64,000 bases of DNA from Gimesia benthica (GTDB taxonomy: Bacteria; Planctomycetota; Planctomycetia; Planctomycetales; Planctomycetaceae). The translations under genes and the position numbers were made by a program. The stretch spans positions 124,001 through 188,000 of the forward strand of contig NZ_CP043930.1 in NCBI RefSeq assembly GCF_009720525.1, written 5' to 3'. The notes under the pieces were generated by a model that saw nothing but the letters and a program-made list of their open reading frames with translations, was not told where the DNA came from and searched no databases. Positions 57,362-64,000 of this stretch are shown here, one piece after another (the first letter of the stretch is position 1; the number at the start of each line of letters is the position of its first letter).

Positions 57362-58116
57362 AACGCCACAACAGGGGAACGCATCGCCGTCAACAGCATA
57401 TCCGGCAGATTTTCAAAACCAAGCCGGGTTTCAATCTTCAGGACGATCGCCGGCTGCCGTCCGTCCAGCCGCTGCAGTTCGGCCTGCAACTGTTCGACAT
57501 CACTCGCCCGATTGGCAAACGAGAGTTCCACCACATCCGCATGCTGCGCGACGAACGACAAGTCTTCCAGATCCTGTTGCGTCAGAGCGGGGAGACTGAG
57601 TTGACTCTCCGGCAGATTGATCCCTTTATCGGCCCTGAGCTTCGCCCCCTGCAGACGGGTCTGTGTGATCCGGACCTGCACCTGATCCGGTGCGACTTTT
57701 TCCACAACGCCGCCAATTTTACCATCATCAAACCAGATCGACTCACCTGACTGCACATCATTAAAGACACTGGGAATGGAACAGCCAATCCGGGCCGGCG
57801 TCAGAACCTGTCCGCCGCTATCCCGCACCTCGGGACGTCCCGGCGTCTGATCCCGGGTGACGATCAACTGATCTCCCGGATGCAGCAGCAGACAGTTTTC
57901 GCGGGGCGATACCGCGACGATTTCTGTCGCTCTCAGTTTCTTACCTTTATGACTCCGTAAGCGTAATGTCGTTCCGGGCACAATGTAAGTTGTCTTGTTC
58001 GCTTCGAGCCAGCAACCCTGATCCAGGCAATCGACCACGCGGAAACTCCGTCGCGAGTGGCGGGCATCGATCAGCCTGATTTTATCGCCCACTTCCAGGC
58101 GTTTCAGCCAGGACAA
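57358..58116 (-). CDS. Pyruvate-kinase-like protein, middle segment
   Basis: 252 residues with the B domain and part of the barrel: [34 protein letters not shown], and [13 protein letters not shown] with the catalytic Lys. It has no natural start: it continues the frame that ends at 58104 once a base is added to the G4 run 58141-58144. A second break near 57366 ends it. All three pieces together make one protein of about 643 residues. Confidence 0.8.
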   Translation of the reverse strand: MSWLKRLEVGDKIRLIDARHSRRSFRVVDCLDQGCWLEANKTTYIVPGTTLRLRSHKGKKLRATEIVAVSPRENCLLLHPGDQLIVTRDQTPGRPEVRDSGGQVLTPARIGCSIPSVFNDVQSGESIWFDDGKIGGVVEKVAPDQVQVRITQTRLQGAKLRADKGINLPESQLSLPALTQQDLEDLSFVAQHADVVELSFANRASDVEQLQAELQRLDGRQPAIVLKIETRLGFENLPDMLLTAMRSPVVAL

Positions 58117-58910
58117 CTCGACCGGCAGACAGGCATCCGCGGGGCAGGGGAGGTCGCTGGTTGCTCAGCCGGGTAGAGCCAGATGCGTGCGGGAGCGATC
58201 ACCCGACCATACTCATCGCGGCGGGGACGCACCTTGACCACAGCAGCGCCCGGCTCAAGCGGACCGGTCCGCAGTTTAGGGCCTCCCAGGTCCATCACGA
58301 CCCGGCACCGCTTTCCCAATGCATGCTCAGCCCGGCGGAGATGCGCAATCATCCGCGACCAGGCTTCCACATCATCGTGCGCGCAGTTAATCCGCATGCA
58401 CTCCATGTCCTGTTGCAACAGGTGATAGATCAACTCGTAATCATTGGCGGCCTCGCTGGGCATCGTCACCATAATCCGCACGCCGCGTCCCGGGGCAGCA
58501 GGCCCTAACAGAGATTCTGCATGCGCCGCCAGCAGTCGTTCCCCTGTGTTGAAATCAATTAATGATTCGGTGGAGTCTGTGACATCTGTGGTCTTAGCAA
58601 GCAGTCTCTGCAGCATTTCCAGAACGGCATCGATGGTCGCCATGACATGCGATTCCGCCCGTCCCAGGGAAGAGAGTCCCAGAGCCGCCAGTCGTATCTG
58701 TAAAGGTCGCAGATCGCGGCGTCTGAGTGCCAGGTAGTACAACAGGTTCCGCGCACTCTCGCGATGTTGCACGTGAATCTGATCCAGCAGAGGCTGCGAG
58801 CAGACGACCTCTGACACCAGTCTGTCTCGCACGACAACCAGTTCCTCAAAGACCTGTTGATACTCCTGATGACCGGAAAGGAAATCGGAGTCACCTTGCT
58901 CTGCCGACAA
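58104..58910 (-). CDS. Pyruvate-kinase-like protein, N-terminal segment
   Basis: 268 residues: a helical N-terminal extension of about 140 residues (LLYYLALRRRDLRPLQ, LSSLGRAESHV) known from a planctomycete/proteobacterial pyruvate-kinase-like family, then the start of the barrel with MRINCAHDD and VVMDLGGPKLRTGPLEPG. The last residues after the G4 run at 58141-58144 are out of frame. Expected reaction would be PEP + ADP to pyruvate + ATP, but the modified ends leave it open whether the enzyme is a true pyruvate kinase. Confidence 0.82.
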   Translation of the reverse strand: MSAEQGDSDFLSGHQEYQQVFEELVVVRDRLVSEVVCSQPLLDQIHVQHRESARNLLYYLALRRRDLRPLQIRLAALGLSSLGRAESHVMATIDAVLEMLQRLLAKTTDVTDSTESLIDFNTGERLLAAHAESLLGPAAPGRGVRIMVTMPSEAANDYELIYHLLQQDMECMRINCAHDDVEAWSRMIAHLRRAEHALGKRCRVVMDLGGPKLRTGPLEPGAAVVKVRPRRDEYGRVIAPARIWLYPAEQPATSPAPRMPVCRSSCPG

Positions 58911-59131
58911 ATGACAACCTCGTGAAAAACCGTTGAGATCTCTGATTCAGAAACAACGACTAGGTCGCTGATATTACTCTGAACGATGAACACAGAATCG
59001 CAACGGATAGCAACAGGCAGTACGCCTGATTTCACTAAATCTTAACAGGACTGAACAGCGCGAGTCAGCCGCTCAACCCTCTACGATCATAGATCGCCAG
59101 GTAAAGCTGTCAACAGAATCTCGCACCGCGC

Positions 59132-59174
59132 AAAAGAAAAGGCAGATCAACACACCACAGTGGTTAATCTGCCT
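59132..59174 (-). terminator. Terminator of secreted paralogue 1
   Basis: AGGCAGAT and ATCTGCCT arms (59140-59147, 59167-59174) with a T-rich tail on the minus strand. The stem sequence recurs after the two other paralogues. Confidence 0.75.
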
Positions 59175-59198
59175 GGAACAGCCTTTATGTCAATGGGA

Positions 59199-59732
59199 TC
59201 AATAAGCGTATTCGGGAATGTATTGATCGTAATAGCCGGTGCCAATCGGTCCGTTGTATCCCCAGTCGCTGTTGGCAGGAATAAACTGATCGAAGTAAGC
59301 GGTACCGATCGGACCGTCATACCCCCAGCTGCCATTGGCGGGGATGAACTGATCATAATACGCTTTCCCGATGGGACGGACGGCTCCCCAGCGGGCGTAC
59401 TCGGGGATGAATTGATCAAAATAGGGCCCCAGCGGATTTCCCCCCGGCCGTGGCAACGGCGGTACTGTGTAGAAGGTCGGATCAGCCACTTTCCAGGCTC
59501 CGTCCTTATGGACCAGCCATTTGCCCTCTTCAGTCTGATACATCCAGTGGCCGTTCATGTATTGATAGCGAGCCCGGGTCGCGTCATCCAGATTCAGATG
59601 GGCTGTTCCCTCTGCCACAATCGGATCGAGTTTGACGTCAGAATCTGCAGTCACTTTCTGTGCGGACAGGAGCAGAGGACTGACTCCCAACGCCACAGTT
59701 ACGGTCAATACTTTCAAACAAAGGTTTTTCAT
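59199..59732 (-). CDS. Secreted repeat protein, paralogue 1 of 3
   Basis: 177 residues from the ATG at 59732. Signal peptide ending near LLLSAQ; shared domain at about 30-85 (EGTAHLNLDDATRARYQYMNGHWMYQTEEGKWLVHKDGAW); then about four 21-residue repeats at 59202-59441 with the core YDQFIPANGSWGY and PIG. Tyr/Trp/Pro-rich repeats suggest a surface or matrix protein. Same signal peptide and shared domain as the genes at 59986 and 61742. No known family. Confidence 0.8.
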   Translation of the reverse strand: MKNLCLKVLTVTVALGVSPLLLSAQKVTADSDVKLDPIVAEGTAHLNLDDATRARYQYMNGHWMYQTEEGKWLVHKDGAWKVADPTFYTVPPLPRPGGNPLGPYFDQFIPEYARWGAVRPIGKAYYDQFIPANGSWGYDGPIGTAYFDQFIPANSDWGYNGPIGTGYYDQYIPEYAY

Positions 59733-59881
59733 TTGAATTTCGTCCTTTTGTTTCTGGAACAAATTAAGTCCACCTGCCCGACCAGTTCACCACAAACAAC
59801 ACACATCGCCGGAACACCCCAGGCTACCCGAAGCAACACAGAAACTCGACTGTGAAATCATTATTTTCCCATCCGCGCACG

Positions 59882-59922
59882 AAAAAAGGCAGATCAGCTT
59901 CAGGGCTCGGCTGATCTGCCTT
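59882..59922 (-). terminator. Terminator of secreted paralogue 2
   Basis: AAGGCAGATCAGC (59886-59898) and GCTGATCTGCCTT (59910-59922) form a perfect 13-base stem with an 11-base loop, followed on the minus strand by a run of T. 64 bases past the stop at 59986. Confidence 0.85.
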
Positions 59923-59985
59923 GAACATACTCCTTCATGGAATGATCAAACTAAGTTGACCAGATTCCTCCTTGTCGAATTAAGA

Positions 59986-61077
59986 CTAGTCGGCAACTTC
60001 GGCACCGATTCCGGCACCAATGGCAGCTCCGGTTCGACCACCAAGTGAACCACCGATTGCGGCACCACGGCGGCGGTCAGACCAGCCACGGTATCCGGTT
60101 CCATGACGACCATTGTTCCAACCCTGGTTCCAACCACGATTGTTGTAACCACGGCCATAGTATCCGTCACCATAGTAGCCACCGTTGTAGTAACCGCGAC
60201 CATTATAGAATCGACGTCCACGGTTGTTGTAATAGGGGCTTCCATAGTTACCACTATAGTACGAACCATTGTCGTAGTAGTAACCATTGTCGGATGAGTT
60301 GTCGTAATAGTAAGCACCTGAATCTACATCAACCTGGGCATTCCCGTCACTGTCGTTCTGAAACGTCTGTGGCGGTGCCATCTGCTGACGTGGGTTCCGG
60401 TAGGTCATGGGATCAAATGATTCCCAGCTTCCGTTATTGTCGAACAACCACTGACCGTTTTCGGTCTGATACCACCAGTGACCGTTGTGGTAACGGTACC
60501 GGGCACGGGTTGCTTCGTCGATATCGAGATGAGCAGTCCCTTCTCGAACCATGGGATCAATGTCTCCATTGACCTGTCCCTGCACGCTTCCTTCAGCATC
60601 CATATTGGGGCGGTTTGTCCGGCGACGCATAGGACCGTCGGCTTTCATCTTCCCCTGGATCCGGGCATCAGCATCGTTCTGCAGATTGACTCCATCATTC
60701 AGATCGGCGTCAGTCTTATTCTGCAGGTTTGCTTTCCCTAGCAGGTCAGCTTCACCAGGCGTCTGAACGTTCGCCTTGCCCTTCAGATTCGCATCTGATC
60801 CAGTCTCCAATTTAGGACGCGCCTGATCCAGCGCCTTACCGGGTGTCTTCGTTTTTGGCGGAGTAGGTGCGGCATCTCGGTTGGGCGTCTGCACGGCGCC
60901 TTTCGCACCGGCATCAGCACCAGCGGCAGCTTTGCTACCGGCTCCCTGAACAGCCTTGCCGGCTGCTTTGACCCCTGCGTCGAGTTGTGCACCTGTCTCT
61001 AACTGTGCGGACAGAAGCAGAGGACTGATCCCCAGCGCTGTCGCTGCTGTCAATACTCTTAAACTCAGGCCTTTCAT
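59986..61077 (-). CDS. Secreted Tyr/Gly/Asn-rich protein with glycine zipper, paralogue 2 of 3
   Basis: 363 residues. Signal peptide 1-24; an Ala/Lys/Asp-rich low-complexity region with repeated Lys-Gly/Asp-Ala units to about 170 (KANVQTP, KANLQNKTDADLND); the shared domain at about 175-230 (REGTAHLDIDEATRARYRYHNGHWWYQ); then a Tyr/Gly/Asn/Arg-rich stretch at about 255-340; and a glycine-zipper end (AAIGGSLGGRTGAAIGAGIG). The layout resembles adhesive or outer-membrane-inserting proteins. No family beyond the glycine zipper can be named. Confidence 0.8.
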   Translation of the reverse strand: MKGLSLRVLTAATALGISPLLLSAQLETGAQLDAGVKAAGKAVQGAGSKAAAGADAGAKGAVQTPNRDAAPTPPKTKTPGKALDQARPKLETGSDANLKGKANVQTPGEADLLGKANLQNKTDADLNDGVNLQNDADARIQGKMKADGPMRRRTNRPNMDAEGSVQGQVNGDIDPMVREGTAHLDIDEATRARYRYHNGHWWYQTENGQWLFDNNGSWESFDPMTYRNPRQQMAPPQTFQNDSDGNAQVDVDSGAYYYDNSSDNGYYYDNGSYYSGNYGSPYYNNRGRRFYNGRGYYNGGYYGDGYYGRGYNNRGWNQGWNNGRHGTGYRGWSDRRRGAAIGGSLGGRTGAAIGAGIGAEVAD

Positions 61078-61741
61078 TTGAAATCCTTCCTTTCAATTAT
61101 TGTTATTAGTGGTATTTCCTGGCCACGCTTTTCGACAATCGCAACCGGCATACCAACTTGAGAAAAAGACCTGAAATCACCTTAAAAGCGACAGAATGTC
61201 GGAGTTTTGCCTCTCACAGACAGATCAGCAGCATTGAGCGGCGAACGATGAGCGGTCATGCCGGTCTGAAAACCGCCAGACTATTGTCCGTTGTAAGACC
61301 AGCCACCCGTTGATCTTGTCTGAACTCTGAACAACGAACCAGTAAGAGAGCGCAGGTGTCGGTTCCTCATTCGCAGATCAGATCCTCGCTGCGGCTCCCG
61401 GAGCAACGGTCAGTCTCCCCAGCCACACGTCCTGGATCCTTGCACTCCACTTCGCAGAAATGCACGGCAGACAGGATGAACTGACCATTGAGTTCATCCG
61501 CAGGGACACAGATTGAATCTCCTGTCAGAATCAGCGCAGCAAAAAAGGCAGATCAGCAACAAGCTGCTGGTCTGCCTTAAACACACTCCTGATTGTTATG
61601 ACCGTCCGAAGTTCCTGATGAACGTTTCATCTGAGCTAGTCACTTCGTGCAGTCAGCAGCTCCTGAACTCCGTCAGCTGACCTGATTCCTGGCCTCGCGG
61701 CGCTATAGGCCCTATCAGGTCAGAGCCGGACAGGATTAAAC
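61078..61741. other. Long spacer between paralogues 2 and 3
   Basis: About 660 bases with no supported gene. It carries the upstream region of paralogue 2 (GGAAGGA ribosome site, similar to that of paralogue 3) and the terminator of paralogue 3 at 61541-61578. Confidence 0.6.
61541..61578 (-). terminator. Terminator of secreted paralogue 3
   Basis: AAGGCAGATCAGCA (61545-61558) pairs with TGCTGGTCTGCCTT (61565-61578) with one G-U wobble, followed by T on the minus strand. About 165 bases past the stop at 61742, farther than for the other two copies. Confidence 0.8.
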
Positions 61742-62227
61742 TCAGTGAGCACTCCAGCCACGATAACCGGTTCCCCAGTGACCAAACTGTGCCCCACCAA
61801 AATGGTGGTGACTGAATGGCTTGTGGGCACCAGCCGATGTGTACTGGGTTCCATAGTAGTAATTACCACTCCCCGTGGTCTGGGCGTTACCCGAATTGTC
61901 GTTCTGAGTCGTTTGCGCAGTTGCAGATGGGGACTGAGAAGTGTAAGTCATGGGAGAAAACTCGACCCATTGACCATTCTGTTCCACCAGCCAGCCATTC
62001 TGGGCTGTCTTAAACCACCAGTGACCGTCATGGTAGCGATACCGGGCCCGGGTTGCATCGTCCAGATTCAGATGCGCGGTTCCCGCACGAACGACCGGAT
62101 CAATCTGCATCTGATCGCCCGAATTCGGTTGTGCATCGGGAGGAGTTTGGACCTGGGCTGACAACAGCAGAGGACAGAGCCCCAACGCTGCAGTCACAGT
62201 CAACACTTTTAAACTAAGGCCTTTCAT
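61742..62227 (-). CDS. Secreted protein, paralogue 3 of 3
   Basis: 161 residues. Signal peptide (MKGLSLKVLTV...LLLSAQ) nearly identical to that of paralogue 2; shared domain at about 45-100 (RAGTAHLNLDDATRARYRYHDGHWWFKT); a Gln/Asn/Ser/Thr-rich linker; and a His/Gly/Trp end (HKPFSHHHFGG, GTGYRGW) that echoes paralogue 2. The His cluster could bind metal. Function unknown. Confidence 0.8.
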   Translation of the reverse strand: MKGLSLKVLTVTAALGLCPLLLSAQVQTPPDAQPNSGDQMQIDPVVRAGTAHLNLDDATRARYRYHDGHWWFKTAQNGWLVEQNGQWVEFSPMTYTSQSPSATAQTTQNDNSGNAQTTGSGNYYYGTQYTSAGAHKPFSHHHFGGAQFGHWGTGYRGWSAH

Positions 62228-62768
62228 TTGAGCACCTTCCTTTCAAGTGGATGAAAAATGAATATTCCTGGCCGCGTTACTACTCATGAAAAGCAAACCC
62301 CATACCGCGTTTTAAAATGCAGGAATTCCCCTGAGTTCCTGCATAGGTATTTTTCCTATCCACCAGTCTCCTGACAAAACCTGACTCTCACACCTTAAAC
62401 ATGACCGAAGTAAATCAAATCAATATGGTTGCGATCTTTTTACCAGATTGCATACCAGAGCGAGTCTCACGTTAAGAACCTGTATGGATTCGTAGCTGAT
62501 GTTACATTTTTTCTCTCTGCAATCGTAAAACTAAGGGGATTTTGACCAGACAACCATCTGCAAATTTTTGCTCTCCTCTGCAATTCTCTGCCCGGGACAC
62601 TCTGGATTGTAAGAGAAGATTTGCACAAGGGCTGGCAATATCACCGGTTGGAAACAGACCATAATCTTCCGTTGATTTGTCACCACTCCCGGATTCTGCT
62701 AGATTCTCAGCCACAGAATTCAAGACATCCCATCACCATTCACATTCATTACCCAACACGAGGTTACC
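62228..62768. other. Intergenic region before the Tdi1-like gene
   Basis: 540 bases. Contains the leader of paralogue 3 and the promoter region of the immunity-like gene. A 73-codon minus-strand frame at 62502-62723 has no recognisable features and I do not count it as a gene. Confidence 0.5.
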
Positions 62769-63254
62769 GTGGCACTCACATTAAATGATTTGACAATTAA
62801 TCTGGAACAGGTCGACTGCAAGGTCCTCCTCGACGACTGGACCTGGGCCATGCCCGAATCGATGCAGGCCGTTCTGGTCACTGCCATGGGGGACGTCTTC
62901 GCGCAGGGGGAATCGGGGGCCATCTACTTTGCCGATATGGTCGAAGGCAAAATCACCCCGGTCGCCGAAGACAGCAGCGAATTTGAAACACTGCTCCAGG
63001 ATCCCGATTTCGTCACCGACCTGTTCTTTCCCGCCCGTGTACTGGAACTTCGCGAAGCCGGCGTCAGCCTGGAACCGGGCCAGGTCTACGGCCACCAGAC
63101 GCCTCTCGTCCTTAGTGGCGAAGATGAACTCGATAACATCGAACCGATCGACGTCGCGGTGCACATCAGCGTCCACGGCCAGATCCACGAACAGGTCAAA
63201 GACCTCCCCCCGGGCACCGTGATTACCGATATCGAGTTTGAAGAGGAAGCCTGA
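62769..63254 (+). CDS. T6SS immunity Tdi1/DUF1851 family protein
   Basis: 161 residues, GTG start after GAGG. The pattern ESMQAVLVTAMGDVFAQGESGAIYFADMVEGKITPVA, LEPGQVYGHQTPLVLSGEDELDNIE and HISVHGQIHEQVKDLPPGT matches DUF1851, the C-terminal domain of Tdi1, the immunity protein of the T6SS DNase Tde1. No toxin or T6SS gene is next to it, so it may be an orphan immunity protein or a housekeeping family member. Confidence 0.82.
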   Translation: MALTLNDLTINLEQVDCKVLLDDWTWAMPESMQAVLVTAMGDVFAQGESGAIYFADMVEGKITPVAEDSSEFETLLQDPDFVTDLFFPARVLELREAGVSLEPGQVYGHQTPLVLSGEDELDNIEPIDVAVHISVHGQIHEQVKDLPPGTVITDIEFEEEA

Positions 63255-63286
63255 CCCGGAACTGAGACGGGGCACATCAACAGACT

Positions 63287-64000
63287 CTAATCAGCCTGCC
63301 TCTTGAGAAATACACTCAGCCGTCCCAGTTGATCGGTATTAATATGATCCACGTCCGCGGCCACCAGTTCCCGCCAGACGGCTTCTGACTCCGGCGTTGC
63401 CCAGAACCGCACCCGCCGCCCCGCGGCATGCGACTGCTTCACAATTGAACGCAGTTTGGTGCGTTCCGCCTCAGACATCGTGCCTTTTCCCCGATATTTG
63501 AAATGGGACGTCCAGCGGTCGCTGATCAATGGCATCAGTTCTGCCGGCTGCTTCGAGTCCAGATCACTCAACCGCCCGTCAATCCCCATATACCGCGGGT
63601 TGGCGGCGGCGATCAGTTTCTTCGGCCGGTCTCCTGAAATTACAATCTGCACCGCCCCCGGAATCGATCTCCCGTCTTCAACCCTGCAAAGCAGCTGGGC
63701 ATAGTCTTCCAGTTGCTGACGTAATACCGGATAAACCGCCGCCCCATCCGTTTTGATATCCACCAGCAGAGTGAAGGGGGGCGTTTTCTCCTGACTGGAA
63801 AAAGTGTGTTTTTGAAAATACGCCTGCAACGGATCCAGGTAAAGTTTCCGCAGCGTCCGTTCCGGCGTTACATCAGGCCGATCGTGGGCCACCAGCAGCT
63901 CACCATCCACCAGGTAAATGTCCGCTTCCACAGACCAGAACCCATGCTCCAGCGCATCGTGCAATGGTCGGGCATGTTCATAATCATTATGAGCATGCGC
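63287..64000 (-). CDS. PI-PLC/GDPD-like phosphodiesterase domain protein (partial)
   Basis: The frame is open to the window edge, so the N-terminus is missing. The visible part begins AHAHNDYEHARPLHDALEHGFWSVEADIYL, typical of glycerophosphodiester phosphodiesterase/Aim6-like proteins, with HAHNDY and the E-x-D metal residues, then LLVDIKTDG and a C-terminal ADVDHINTDQLGRL. Expected to cleave glycerophosphodiesters or a related bond. Exported relatives are common; no signal is seen because the start lies outside. Confidence 0.82.
   Translation of the reverse strand, partial: AHAHNDYEHARPLHDALEHGFWSVEADIYLVDGELLVAHDRPDVTPERTLRKLYLDPLQAYFQKHTFSSQEKTPPFTLLVDIKTDGAAVYPVLRQQLEDYAQLLCRVEDGRSIPGAVQIVISGDRPKKLIAAANPRYMGIDGRLSDLDSKQPAELMPLISDRWTSHFKYRGKGTMSEAERTKLRSIVKQSHAAGRRVRFWATPESEAVWRELVAADVDHINTDQLGRLSVFLKRQAD

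Noticed and set aside
62502..62723. A 73-codon minus-strand frame
   Set aside because: No family resemblance or clear ribosome site; it lies in the leader region of the neighbouring genes.

Overview
The window looks like a chromosomal segment of a marine planctomycete, most likely close to Gimesia (Planctomyces maris group). The signs are two DUF1501 proteins next to PSCyt1/DUF1549/DUF1553 cytochromes, a DUF1559 pseudopilin-like protein with a Cys-rich neighbour, a DUF6122 membrane protein, TadE/TadG proteins, and a planctomycete-type pyruvate-kinase-like protein with a long N-terminal extension. I saw no rRNA, tRNA, CRISPR array, insertion sequence or prophage.

Layout. 0.2-7 kb: minus-strand operon of a giant WD40/cytochrome/DUF1549/DUF1553 protein and a DUF1501 partner. 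7.4-10.4 kb: TadE-TadE-TadG/vWA operon. 10.9-15.3 kb: a small conserved protein, folB-folK, a Tat-exported pyruvyltransferase-like protein, a pteridine-reductase-like SDR, and a CheX-pseudoreceiver protein. 15.7-18.4 kb: secreted alpha/beta hydrolase, Cys-rich protein, DUF1559 protein. 18.9-20.6 kb: SpeD and a deoxyhypusine-synthase-like enzyme. 20.7-26.1 kb: M14 carboxypeptidase, DUF1501 and PSCyt1/DUF1549/DUF1553 operon. 26.3-35.1 kb: MMPL/RND exporter, redoxin-cytochrome-monooxygenase-EF-hand fusion, FdhF/YdeP-type molybdopterin oxidoreductase, PhyH dioxygenase, small membrane protein, Tam-like methyltransferase. 35.2-38.3 kb: hybrid histidine kinase. 38.6-48 kb: mostly uncharacterised membrane genes. 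They include three paralogues with a conserved CRPASAF block, two DUF4328 proteins, a TPR protein and a zinc-ribbon/acyl-carrier-like fusion; this is the best candidate for an undescribed system. 48-55.3 kb: AraC regulator divergent from a symporter/FAD oxidoreductase/sialidase-like operon, facing a second FAD oxidoreductase with EF hands. 55.4-58.9 kb: small conserved genes, a GNAT and the pyruvate-kinase-like gene. 59.2-62.2 kb: three secreted paralogues in tandem with near-identical terminators. 62.8-64 kb: an orphan Tdi1/DUF1851 immunity-like protein and a partial PI-PLC/GDPD-like protein.

Five reading-frame breaks in four genes (near 5982, 38706, 44960, 57366 and 58142) are each repaired by adding one G/C to a short G/C run. 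All five are in the same direction, so the simplest reading is homopolymer under-calling in the assembly rather than biology. Every gene call near such a run should be read with this in mind.
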